A program made the position numbers and the translations under genes. The notes under the pieces are model-generated. The model was given only the letters and a program-made list of their open reading frames with translations. It was not told the origin of the DNA and made no database searches. A stretch of DNA of 64,000 nucleotides from the NCBI GenBank assembly GCA_001695595.3, contig MBPM02000003.1, positions 62,001-126,000 of the forward strand. Direction: 5' to 3'. The stretch is from Plasmopara viticola. Its lineage: Eukaryota > Oomycota > Peronosporomycetes > Peronosporales > Peronosporaceae. Shown here piece after piece: positions 44,391 through 56,219 of this stretch (the first letter of the stretch is position 1; each line of letters begins with the position of its first letter).

Positions 44391-46799
44391 GCATGCTTAA
44401 AGATCCACAGGACTCACGGGTCCTAAGTATCGTGATACGCCCCACAAGTGTGTCAACATCGCCTTGAATGGTCCAATGGTGCATTCCAAGCCAAGTCGTT
44501 TAGGGTAGCAAAAAGGTTTAATAAATGGATGCTTCGTTGTGTTCAGTTGATCCTTTCTAGCCGTAAATTAAAAAATCGACACACCAAATCCCCTCAAATT
44601 TTCCCTTCGCGTTTGTCATAAAATTTCTCATGTTTCTCTTAATCGCAATTCTTTCCCTGGTAAATTATATTTCACCAGCATTTGCAGAGATAGATTACAG
44701 ATTTTTTCGCCAGGGAACTAGTCGTAAGTCTTAGTACGGGTAAGAAAGAATAATTCGAGCCTCTTCCTCAATAACGTCAGATGCGTTTGTGCTTCAAAGA
44801 GCCATTGGATTTCTAGAGACTTACATAGGCAAGGTGTTAGCTATGTAAATGAGTTTAACCATAGGGTTGAGAGCCTAAGAATCCTAATCTACTTGAATGC
44901 CCAAAATTATGCATTGGCTCAACACAAACTGCGCGACGTGTCTTTTTGCAAATTGTTGTCCCTTTCTGGTCTGCTGTAAACACCATCTAGAGGGACTCAA
45001 TTGTTGGACAAACGTTTGCAAAAGTGCAGCGGTAAGCCGTTGATTCTATCTCCACACAATTGTTGTGGAAAGCCCATGATATCAATCACCGTATTTATGT
45101 AATCTTGATGCTTGCTTTCTAGTAGTATGGGCTACACCAGGTGCCAAAGGCCCTAGGCATCTCATGACCACCACTATGCTTGAAATGCCGTTAGAAAGCT
45201 TGTGAACTTCTAATAGTGTACTGATCTGGTAGACTTTTTCAAGAAGCCGTCAAGTGAGTCTGTTTGACCTAAGCAGATCTCGGAGATCCTTTGACGCTTG
45301 GCTATCACGCGTACATGAGGAGCCATCGATACGCTGATTATAACGAGATGTATTCTTTAAGCCTAATTGACTCCATCACGTGCCTCAAGAACTATACTGT
45401 ACTCTGTAATCGTCACTTGGAACGACGACTTCATCTGGATCTGCCAAACTCAACCAAGACCATATGCCCACTTATGGGAGTGATACTGCTACTTCTGTCG
45501 AAAAGTTAACCGCTCGAATTTGACATCATCGGCTTCTAGGAAAAACAATTCGCTATTAAGACTTGAAACTGCATCTGTTCGATTGCCGGACGGGTATACA
45601 ATCAATAAAGCTCTCAGCGATGAAAGTATGAGCGGCTTATTACATGACCTGCTGAAAAGTGGATTGGTAAGCACGTTTTTTTTATCCAGGCTTGTATACA
45701 AAACAAAATGTTTTATTCCGCAAAAGACGACAATCCTATTTCGAGACAAGTGAATTGTATTTGTCGCCACCCATAAGCATGCTTAGTTTGAGTAGCTTCG
45801 AATGGTTTAAATTCAGAAGTTGCCCTTGGACCTAAACCAGCGCGTACTCATTTACTAGGTAGTTTCGCTAGGCAGCCCTAAGTCGTGCGGACTGGAGAGA
45901 GATGACTTGCGTATGATTATTTTTATAAATTTGTAAACACGTAGAGCCGACAGCATAGCCACCGAAAGCTTTACAAGCGCCACTAAGCGCATTTAAAAGT
46001 TAGAACAAGAGCCTTATTGAAAAAATTCTTTGTCCTATTTAGCCCATCCTGAAGCTGGTATTCCCAGCATCTTATTCCTAATGATGGTCTTGCGCGACCC
46101 GCATAGTCAGCACAGTACTCGCACAAATGGAATAGTAGGTCCCACCACCTTATCAAACTTTCCAATAGTGTGACGTAGGCCTAGCCAAGAAGGCCTTTGC
46201 TTCTTTTTAAAATGTGCTAGTGCCATGGTTGCTATTTCTACAAAGACAAACTTTTCGATGTTGGCAAGTAATCATTGGTACCATTAACCTAAAATTTTTG
46301 CCTTAGGTGGCGTAAATTGGATTGTAAAAACCAATTGTCCGCTTATGGCTGAACACATCGACTTAGTACGTCGGGACGAGAGTTCGTAATGGTCAAAACA
46401 AGTGCGTGACGAAATGGTTTGACATTATCGAAGCGTTTGGTAGCCCTTGTGTGCTCACCGAACACTCCCATATCATAGCGCTAGGCGTACTAACTACCGA
46501 TATAATTACTCAATCAAATTTCATAGTAGTCATCTTGTTTCTCCAGCGCACTGTGCGTTCGAATTTAGGGAGGTGACGACCTATTTATGTCTATGATAAT
46601 GGAATAGTATGACGATACCTGCACAATCCTTTAGTTAAAGGCAATACATGTTGCTTAGCAGAACCACCGGGTAGATTCGAGCACAGATAGCTGGTAACAA
46701 TGCAAGAACCTTGACTTTTGCACCATGCTCTGTTCGCGAAGAAGGCATCTTTGAGTACTCACTGATCTCGTGCCCATGACTATTGCCTAATGACACAGT
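44391..46799. other. Gene-poor region with scattered coding-like pieces
   Basis: Two pieces stand out. One is a short frame with a signal-peptide-like start at 44630, listed separately, followed by an open but start-less stretch to about 44980. The other is the plus frame 45520-45670, which reads as real protein (ASVRLPDGYTINKALSDESM, then LLHDLLKSGL) and ends at a GTAAGC that could be a splice donor. I cannot name either. Nothing else is supported. Confidence 0.35.
44630..44734 (+). CDS. Short frame with signal-peptide-like N-terminus (34 aa)
   Basis: An ATG-initiated frame encodes a hydrophobic core (FLLIAILSLVNYISPAFA) that looks like a secretory signal with cleavage after AFA, then EIDYRFFRQGTSRKS and a stop. 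An adjacent open stretch in another frame runs to about 44980. This could be the start of a frameshifted secreted-protein gene. No RxLR or dEER motif is present. It may also be chance. Confidence 0.25.
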   Translation: MFLLIAILSLVNYISPAFAEIDYRFFRQGTSRKS

Positions 46800-48120
46800 G
46801 CTTTGTGCCTGGCACGAGATCCATCTAACGCCTCACTTCTCAATCTGGTGACAGTTTGGATAGTGGACCACATCACAGCTTTCAATAACCAAACATATAC
46901 TAGATCTCTGGGATCTCTCAGAACTTCTGATAGCTCTTGGTTTGTCCTTACATGTAAAGGAGCGCCAACAATACGCGCAATTTATCATTCGCGACCAAGG
47001 CCACTATTGTGTCAACATAATATGGAAGAGAGGGCATAAGCTATTCCTTAACAGGTAAGACCTTGCTTTTTAACGGCATGAATCCCACAGTAAGCGCTAT
47101 AGCCGGTGCTAACTGACTCTGTGCTACCAAATCTCAATAGCATAGTCTTTGTTTGTAAAGATCAAGCGTCACGAGGCAATTTAGCTGCTTGGCAGCTGGA
47201 AAATTTGCGGACGTAGCCGCCCCAGCAGACCGATAGGAGACAGAACAATTTTGAGCGAATTGCGCGTCCGACAACTGCAATTTGGAACTTTTTGGGTGAT
47301 TAATTCACATGCAAGCGTAAAGTCAGTAGAAATGTTTCCAAGCGGCCTTTATTTTCACCGGTCTTGAAGGCTTATACGCGAGAACTACAACTTTTCTATG
47401 GCTAGAAGCTAGCTTATACCGAAGGAGCTCGGTGTTATGTATCAGACCCTTTCACTCAAACGATGACTAAACCAAAAAAAAGGTTCGGTATAAAGTTACA
47501 CTCCATGTCTCATAGTGTATTCTTGGGCACTTTCACCCAATACTAATGATTTTTTTCGGGTAAAATGATATTGGCAATGCTGGTGGATTTACAAGCTTTA
47601 TCAAACTCTGTCATGGAGTCCAGGCAGAGCATTAAGTGATGGGGTAGGTTACAAGCTGACCAGGTTTTCGATTGTATCCCATGCAGTACTACCGAGCCAT
47701 TTTGTCTTCTATTTACACAACTGCCTTATAGAATCTCTGTTCAAGACTGGACGCTCCATGTAATCGAAAAGTGCCATGCGTTGTCATCTTCTCCTGGACG
47801 AAACTGACGATCTCGTAGAGCTTGCTTCTTGTCGTTTTGATGTCCACGCTGTGGCATCGACGCCTCCAGCAGCAAATTTGTTTATTTAATCCCGCTGAGC
47901 TGAACACTTGTCACTTTACGTACATTCGATACGAAGCGCCCCAAGTGCACGACCACAGGTCGACTATGTCAGGAACAACATAAAGCAAGCGCTGTCCGTG
48001 AAAAGCACCTTTCAGTTGTTTGTGTGTTACCGCCCGTGCAGCGCCCAGGTCGTGCCCTCGATGCATAGTTCTACAGCCAAAAAAGCCTTGCCTAGTGTGC
48101 AGCAAGCGCTAGCAATGATG
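46800..48120 (+). repeat. Old dispersed repeat, copy B
   Basis: Aligns in order with copy A (27000-28135, minus strand). Matches include CGAGATCC near 46815, AAGGCCACTATTGTGTCAAC near 47000, CGGCATGAATCCCACAGTAA near 47080, TTTAGCTGCTTGGCAGCTGG near 47182, GCGTCCGACAACTGCAA near 47266, CGAGAACTACAAC near 47380, and the translated stretch YRPCSAQVVPSMHSSTAK near 48030. Frames are broken. It is likely a decayed transposon of unknown class. Confidence 0.6.
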
Positions 48121-51100
48121 GGCGTTGTTAATCGTCACCCAAGGTGCAACGGCAGGACCTCTGTCTTGGTGCCTAAAATGGAAACCAACAATGTCGCACA
48201 CGGGATGAAGCGGGTTCTGTCCTCTACAAGCTTTGCTTAGTAAGTTGCGTATCACTCTAGGCGCAGTGATAAAGCGTCACCCATACTGCATTAGCTTAAA
48301 ACCAATTTGATATATATAAAGCAACTGCTGTGTCTAACGGTACCGCTCAGTTGTTTTACACTACTTTAAACACGGTGCTAGGACAACGCGCGTGCTGTCT
48401 TGGATATAGATCGGCCATATCACATTTCTACCATGCAGCAAGTGTAGTGTCGAGTAAACACCGCATAGCGGTATACGCGCCTTGCTACACACAGGAATTA
48501 GACATCACTTTTTGCTTTGGCTCAACGCCAACCATGTTATTACCGGCATCCAGCAAACGCAGTTTTGTACGAGCATCACTCGGTAGTTCATGTACCACTC
48601 CATGAGTTACAGCACCAGCTGGCACAAGTAGTTTTGACCGCTCAGCTATGGGTACTGTGCATTCGCTGCTTTACATTTTGCCATGGTAAGATAAATCAAA
48701 TGGAGTTTGCCCAGTTGTACCACATTATATGGTCAGTAATCCTCCCCAAGCGGAGACATTATTATGGACAAACTGTGCTAACGGGCAGCTCGGACGGAGG
48801 TATCTCACATATACCGCCTCAGCCTCTTTCAAAAGTTGCGGACGATGTCGGGTTTTGATTAACGGTAGAAAAGATAGGATAGCTTTGCAGATACACAGCT
48901 CTTCGAGTGTTTCGGTACTAATGGAACTTAAATATTCTGATACAGACGAAAAGAAGTACAGAATCGTCTGCCAGCATTTGGCATCAATTTGTTTTCATAT
49001 GTGGTGTCTTTTGATATCTGTACCTGTATTCAGTGGCCCTCGCGCTAACACGCCAAACTTCAGGGAGCCAAAAGCTCACGTCCAGCAAGCCGTCAAGTAT
49101 GCTGCAAAAATCACCAAAACTCTGCGGCAACCAGGTGGTCTACTCTGAACAAGGTAAGTTCTGTTGATCCCTAGAGAAAAATAAAAAGCGGTCACGGCTC
49201 AGCTCCGAAGAGATGGGCTTCCAAGAACGAATTGTGCTTGTAAGCTTCTCTTGTTTTCAATTGAGGTAAACGTGAAGGGTCAGAGCTCACCATGATCTTT
49301 CTACGCTCCACTGTCGTGCTTGCAAGAAGGCACTGAAAAATTGCGGGACGTTATTCAACACCATCGCTTTGGAACGATAAAGTAATTGAATGTCGTACCC
49401 TTCACCAGCCTTGGCGCTTGCCTTAAAGCTATAGATCTTTCCATACTTGACCACAATTTTACATGTAGAGACACATAAATGGTTATAAGCTAAGAACAGT
49501 GTTTTGTCTTTTGCACTATATCGTCAAATAATGTCTTTCGACGTTTGCAGAAGGGCCTTGGACTGAGTCTGCTGGATCTACCGCAGAGCGTCTGTCTACT
49601 CATAGCGATAAAGTAGAGGATCTAAGTGACTGGATTTGGGCATATCTGCATGCGGTGATGAATCGTCCATAAGATCTTGATTGGTACCTCAATTTAGCCA
49701 TCTTGCAAATGTATGGGACAAGTCGACCTAATTTGTTGCAATTTAAAAGGATCTGTGGATCAAATAGATTTTCAAAAAAAAATGGACGTGTGCACGAAAT
49801 TGAAAGGTAAAAGTCTAATTTATACAACATTAAGCCTGATTTCAACTTTTGTATGAGCTTTAAAGTTCTGTAAATCAGGCAAGGATTTATCCATTTATGT
49901 ATCCTTTGAGATGTTGTAGTATCGATTTGGTAAAACTTTTGATAGAGTGATTGATTTGCACCAAGAGCCACCATTCTATCAAGACTGCCTTTTAATTTTG
50001 CAGCTGTCGTTGTCTTAAGCCTAATGGTCTGCTTTGCATTTTAAACGGGCACAAAAGTGATGAGGAATGCCACAAGAGCAACGGTGAATACTCGCCTGTC
50101 TCTTCTTGTGATAAAATTTAAAAGAAACCCCAACCTAACGACAGCGCTTTGAAATGAGTTATTGCCTAGAAATAAGTTCTATTGGTAAAAGACCTATTGT
50201 CAAATTTGCCCTCCGTGCGAAAGGTTTTTTAATGTCCATGATACCATGGGACATGGTCCCATCCTCAGGTTTACTGTCGACGATGACATTAAGAAGGGGG
50301 TGCAGCGAAGGACAGCATCCTCGGTGCTTTCTACATGTATGATTTATGGCTGTCGCTGCCAGCGCGTTCGATAATGGTATCCGCGACCCTGGCGGATATA
50401 GTTCAAGGTGCCGAGCAATACGCATAATCGCTTCTTGCACCGCAAGAGCTATTTTATAATACCTCTCGCGTGGCGTGTGCGACATTATTTTGAAGCCATT
50501 GTTCAGCAAAGCCTTACGCCAACCATGCTCATGCTTTATGCTCCATATTACAATCCACTTGTAGATTCCACTCGACGTCGACAGAAGTTAGACGACAAGG
50601 ATGGCTTACACCTACCCTACGATACGCTATGGCACTGTTACCACAACGACTCAAATGAGTAATCTACTTTAGGATTGGGAGAATCTTTAGAGAGCTTCTG
50701 CCTCAAAACCAGTAAAACTGGACGAATTTCTTATGTCCTTACAACTATACCACATGATGGGTCGAAGGCAACCGTTTTCGAGATGTCTTCTCCTTAGTTT
50801 AACACCAAACCAGGGCTTAAAAACTCAAACTGTAAAAGCAAGTATGACGTCACTCCGAGGTTACCCTAGCGTAAAACCAATAGACCGCAAAGTATCATAA
50901 AAAATACCCGCTATTTCTGATTCCAAATTGCAGCCGCCGTCGGGTCAGGCTGTCCGTTGCAGCGGTGCCCAAGGGTTCTTTAAGGCGGGTACCGAGACAC
51001 TACAAAAGTAGTCATCCGTGCTTGTAACGCAAAATCCATGCTAGTGCCGCTGGACTTGGCAGATAAGGGCTTTTAAAGGATACCGCTCTCACCGCACCCT

Positions 51101-51482
51101 TGCACAATGGTTTACTTTTAAGATGCCCCACATGTAATTTCGATTGCGTCTACATCATACTGAAAAGATCAACTATGTACATGAACTCATGATTTTTTAG
51201 GATCAAAAATGCTCGATAAAAGATGAGTCATTTCGCTCGGAAGCATATAACTTCCTTTTTTTCTAGTAGCAAAATTTTCGCTTGTAGCATTGCTTTATCT
51301 TTCTTTTCGTTATTAGCTGTAATTTCTTTTTGGTTCCTTTTGGCGGATGCAATCGCATGCCTAGCTCTACTATAAATGCAGCCAACGATTTGCAGAAAAA
51401 AAATGAGCTCAAATAAGTAACCCGGGAGGAACAGTTGTTTTTCTCTTTTCTCAGTAGCATTTGTGCTTCTTGGAACAAGCGG
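48121..51482. other. Gene-poor region
   Basis: No supported gene. Longer frames at 48517-48858 and 48729-49148 (plus), 49600-49974 (minus, ATG start, 124 codons) and 50159-50509 (minus, 116 codons) have no recognised domain; some may be fragments of the flanking repeat family. Confidence 0.35.
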
Positions 51483-51850
51483 AACTTACTAGCGCCTAAA
51501 ATAATAACACACAGGAATCCACAGCCCATAGATGTGCGGACCTTATTTTGAGTCCAAACTAAATCCTTGTCGGCCCAGAAATCTAATTCCTTAGCGCACA
51601 TACTGCGGAGCGGACCTCCGTGCACATGGTTCAGCCTTTATATTAAAAAATTAAAGATAAAGATGATGCACTTGGAATGCGTACTCCATCGCAATTTTTC
51701 ATGTAAAGATGTTTATACAGAAGCTTCAAGCTGCCTGGACCAGGACGAGATGACTCACCCATGATTATCCTCATTGAGCAACGCATAAGCGATGGCGTAG
51801 CCAAAAGCGTCATAACGATGTATAACAAACACAGCTTTGCTTTTTGCTGA
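51483..51850 (-). pseudogene. Unidentified decayed coding fragment
   Basis: On the minus strand, a piece near 51850-51770 reads SALESAKSKAVFVIHRYDAF and then YAIAYALLNED before TGA. A second piece near 51630-51480 reads HGGPLRSMCAKELDFWADKD and continues with CGFLCVIILGASKFRLFQEA. They read as genuine protein but lie in different frames. I recognise no family. Confidence 0.3.
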
Positions 51851-52139
51851 TTCCAAAGCAGACCATCTTCTGCCAAATGATTAGACCTTGAGAACCGAAG
51901 AAAGGTTATGCATATCTTACGCTTTTTGCAATATGAGCAATGGGACCGCCTTTGCCCAAGCATCGGCCCCATGCAGTAACGTATTATTAGTCGGGAAGAG
52001 TATTGGTCAGAACCGATAAATGGGACAGGCGGCTGATGTCAATTTCTCGACTTTGACAGCGAAATTTCATAATAAGCGCTTAGCACCTTTGGTAGAATGC
52101 TCTAGGATTGGTAAATAAAGCCACTGGGGCCAAAAGAGT

Positions 52140-54000
52140 TCCTGTCATCTTGAGCGGCATAATCTTGCAAATACTATTTCGTTTCGTTTTCTCGATCCAC
52201 GGTCTTCTGAAAAGCTTTTAACTAATAACGCGCTGTTAAAGCCCGCAGAGAAACTAAAAGTCAGCCCTTGGGACTTGAAGCACGGATAAAACTGAAACGC
52301 TGGAACAAGCTGTAGACGAACTTTTGAAACATTTGCCTTCTGTACCTAAGATTTATATCTCAAGTGCTACGTGAAAATTGGGCATTCAAACAGACACCGA
52401 AATAGCTTCTTTGATCTTATTTTAGCGGACGCTTTACCATCCACCAAAGAAATGAGAGTTTTTCTGCGTTACTGACTACTCTCACAAGCATGCAAAGGTC
52501 AGGCAAGCATTATCTACAATTAGTGCTTAGAACTCAAAAAGCCTCTAATGCGGTATAGATTGCTTGTCGTAGGCCACGATCCCAGTCATCTTAAAAAGAA
52601 GAAAAGTCTTAAACCTTGCGCGTGGTACCTGAAGTGTCCAACTATTGAGGTCAAACGCTTTATAAATTGAAAAAATTAATCACTTCTAACAGCGTGTGGT
52701 ACACAGTATTTTTTCTCTGCATTTTACAACTCTGTCGTGGGTCACAAATTCAAATAAACTTTCGCCGGCGCGCTGCCCGACAACCTTTTAACGACCCTCG
52801 TCGTATCCTCTTCCAGCAGACCACCAAAGATGAAAACGACGATGATTGTTCAAATGAGTCCTAACGCTTGAACGCTAACGAGGTAGTCACTATTGCGTGA
52901 CGGCGCCACGGTTGCAGACCAATCTGCACCGACATAAGTTTTAGGCGACGCGGCAGCTGTGTTCTTCCTGCGTCAAGTGCTGCCTGATATTAAACGACAT
53001 GCAATGAATGATAAACTTATGACGTGCTCAGCATGCACAATCGTATTCCCGCGTGCTGTCATTTCTGTTGAGAATCAATTTTCTGGGAAGTTGGTAAATG
53101 ATTTTCGTGACATCTTTAATGGCGTAACAAGGGTTGCAAAACAAGGGCAACCCCACGCGTGTGCCTTCCAATGGTCTACCAGTAAAAATGAAGACATTTT
53201 GCTTTATCGTCAACAAAGATTTTAACACTAGTGCGATTCTGAATGTCGGACAAAGTCTGAAGAGCAAACACTATGGTAACAGATTGTCTTCATGCTAGAA
53301 GACAGACCAATAAAAGACGCAAAATGGCTCGTGTCGATGGCAACGGCGCCAGCGCTATCGTCATCTCCTTGCATTTTGTCTGCTTTGTCGATACCGATAA
53401 GACTAAACCTTAGATGCCGAAGAAATGCGCGACTTTAGTAATGGTGGTGTATGCAAGAGCCGAATGATGCTTACGTATGTGTCGCCACTACGTTGGAGAG
53501 CTTCTGAGGCTGTAGGAACATCTGACGAGGCAGTTTTATCCCTCAACTTTGGCTTCAACTGTCAGCTCAAAGAAGTCAACTGATTAATCACCACCAAACG
53601 TGTGCTCAAAGGCACATATAGCAGTGTATGCTCTGAAGCATCACGTTTTTGGGCCGACAAGATTCAGTTTTCACTCAACAATAGAAACAGGCATCTACGC
53701 TCTGATATAAAAGAAGTGACAGTGTGGCTCGATTATTTGTCACTCACCCGATCCTAGTTCGATACCTGTAGGATGCAACGAGAAGTAGGTCACTAAAGAG
53801 GACGTTCAATATGTGACTGTCTTTCCTCGTGTGAAAAAATCAGGTGGGCCAAATTCTCTTCGCACCGAAAAAGCCCCATAGTGTAATGAGGAGTTCGACA
53901 CTATGCCCCAAAATGAACCGGATAGCTACCAACATCCCGTGCTAGAGGAAGCTTAGTCTTAGCGTGTGGGCTGCGGCAACTTAAATATCTGACTCGCAGA
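52140..54000 (+). pseudogene. Unidentified decayed gene or genes
   Basis: Plus-strand pieces follow each other in several frames: NSFFDLILADALPSTKEMRV near 52405; YRLLVVGHDPSHLKKKKSLK through CPTIEVKRFIN, then TGA where tryptophan would fit, then a hydrophobic stretch SVWYTVFFLCILQLCRGSQ and an acidic end at 52863; a frame at 52959-53225 with a CSAC pair; and a long frame from about 53404 to 53755 with MMLTYVSPLRWRASEAVGTS, a TGA at 53579, and EASRFWADKIQFSLNNRNRH. The in-frame stops and frame changes suggest death of one or two genes. I cannot name the family. Confidence 0.45.
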
Positions 54001-54309
54001 TCAGCCCCCCTCCACAATATTTCTTTGTGCTTAACGCACCACTTTCACAAGACGATCGGTAAAGCCTAGAACTCGTGAATGTGTTGAACGCAGAGTAGGT
54101 GCTATCAAGCGATCATCGTCGTTTATGTCGTATGTAAATGCTAGTATTGCATGCTGCCCAGAAAAGCTCTTCGCCGGGAGCTCGATACATTTGCAGCAAC
54201 GGCAAAGTCTTCTTCCAGAAGATGGAAGCTGCAACAAACACTTCATTTAGTGACGATATAATTCATCTGCTGTACTAATGCTTAGGCTTAATAATTAATG
54301 TCTGAATTG

Positions 54310-55100
54310 GCTATCGTGCCATAATACAGTTTCCTCCGCATAAGATGACTTCGAGCCTTTCAAGACTGCATTGCAAGAGTTTGCACAAAAGAAAAAGGAG
54401 CGCGTAACAGCTGCTAATCTCAGTAAAACAGCAAAGTCGCTTATCCCACGGGAAAGAGCAAATTTTTGGCGCAGCAAAAGCCCCAAGCTTTGCCGAAATC
54501 AGTGAAGAAAGCGAATACGGACCATGTACCACCAGTGTGGGCAACGCCCTCACCGGCCCCTTCAAGGTGCGTATGTGAGCTGCATTTATTTAATTAAATG
54601 CTCATTGAGGTCTGTTGTAAAATAATAGGATCCATTTGACCTCAATCCACTCGGTTTCGCCACATCTACGAAGCGTGTCAGCCTCGGGTAGCGATAAGGA
54701 CGACATGACGCTCAATCATTAAATGTCCATGATCGGAATCATTACTCCTTGCATGAAATATGAGAATCGACAGAAAGAGACGCATTCGCATCAGGTCCAT
54801 CCATACGTAATGCGTCAAGAAAATTACGCTACATGCAATCTAAGCAATTATTGGAAAAGAAAGTTGTTGATTTGGACCAGCTTCGCAAACTTGGCTGGGG
54901 TGATATTCCTACATAAGATCGACCTACAGTATGGCGGCTGCTATCGGGATGTAGGATACGTGCTGAAAGAATAGTACGCTTTTTACGATTTGCCTATCTA
55001 AGTAATGCTTTTGTTGCGGTATAGAGATACATGCCGTCAAAAAAAGGATCGGCAGAAGACTTTGTTGTGGCGAAAGCGTTAAAAGTACGTTGAATTCCCT
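54310..55100 (+). pseudogene. Truncated TBC-domain (Rab GTPase-activating) pseudogene
   Basis: The 5' part encodes a basic, proline-rich region (FAQKKKERVTAANLSKTAKS, VPPVWATPSPAPSR), broken by a frame change. After a possible intron comes DPFDLNPLGFATSTKR. The start of a TBC domain is clear at about 54864-54955: DLDQLRKLGWGDIPT, a TAA where the family usually has Y, then DRPTVWRLLSG. DRQKTLLWRKR and KYVEF follow near 55035-55090, matching the LxRKRxEY signature. This order is closest to TBC1D22-type Rab-GAPs. The rest of the domain, including the catalytic R and Q fingers, is missing because helicase sequence begins within about 60 bp. Stops and frameshifts make it non-functional. Confidence 0.6.
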
Positions 55101-55129
55101 AAAAGATAATATTACATTGAACATTTGCA

Positions 55130-56215
55130 ATGAAAAACCTGCAAATTTGCACGTAAGGGAGCTAATAATTCGCGGCAGAAGATCAGTGTTCCAAGAAGTA
55201 GGTTTACATTATTAAGTTTGGCACAAACGAGCAAACAATCCACTTGTAATACTATCAGGCAATATCGGATGCGGAAAAATGAAGCAGATTCCGCAGTTTT
55301 TTTGCTTGGTGAAGCGTTGACACGAGAACTTGAAGAGAAGACGAAGATATTTTGTACGCAGCCACGACGGGTAAGCGCTATAATGGTTGCAGAACGGTTT
55401 GCACGTGAACGCACTGAACAGGACTCAAAAGAAGTGGGTTATGCTATTCGATTTGACTTTTCCTTCAATATAAACAAATCCAAGCTGATTTTCTGTACCA
55501 CAGGAACGCTGCTCAAGCGGCTTCACAATGACCCACTCGCTCGAGAGTTTTCCCATATTATCCTCGATGAAGTGCACGAGCGAGACAAATTTACAGATTT
55601 TCTTCTCATTTTCATCAAGACGTCAATTCTTTTGCAAAATCCGGATCTGAAGGTGGTTGTTATGAGTGCAACAAATCAAGGGGAAAAGTTTCTTCAGTAC
55701 TTTCGGCCGATTTCTCCAGCGCTAGTACTACAGATGGTTGGTGACTCCAACTTTCATGTCACGACGCTATTTGTTAAGGATTACTCGTGTTGCTTTGAAA
55801 GCGACAAAATCACTCCGTTTCCTTTCGTGAACGAGTCATGCAGTTGATGCATGGAAAGTGGATGTGGGCAATTGTTGAATGCAAGCTTTCAAAAAATAGA
55901 TCTTAATTACCGTTTGTGTGGTAGATCAAGATTTGCTGATGAAGAGGCATTTGGTATGCACGTAGCGGCCTGCTCTGGAGAAGGTACAATAAATAACGAC
56001 GCATTCCCAGCTCTAGAGCAAAAAACAATTGTGTCTGTGCCTGCCAACGATGTCAAAACGACACAACTGTCTTCGTATATAAACAGCAAAATGCATTGCG
56101 GCCGTAGATTATGATTTTTTGCAAAGATCCCACTCGATGAAGATGTAAATCGAGGATTTTTGGTGTTTCTAACGGGATGAGAAGAGATTGTCTTTATACC
56201 CAAGTGAGTACTAGG
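55130..56215 (+). pseudogene. Truncated DEAH-type RNA helicase pseudogene
   Basis: Motif I survives as GNIGCGKMKQIPQF at about 55255-55300, changed from the usual GETGCGKTTQ. A run of seven T's then shifts the frame to LLGEALTREL. The next frame carries CTQPRR (motif Ia), TTGTLLKRLHNDPL (Ib), DEVHERDKFTDFLL (motif II, DEVH) and VVVMSAT (motif III), stopping at 55847. A cysteine/histidine piece (LCGRSRFADEEAFGMHVAAC) follows, then GFLVFLTG, a TGA where tryptophan is expected, and EEIVFI. Homology stops at 56.2 kb, where transposon sequence starts on the other strand. Motifs IV-VI and the C-terminus are absent. Confidence 0.8.
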
Positions 56216-56219
56216 ACAC

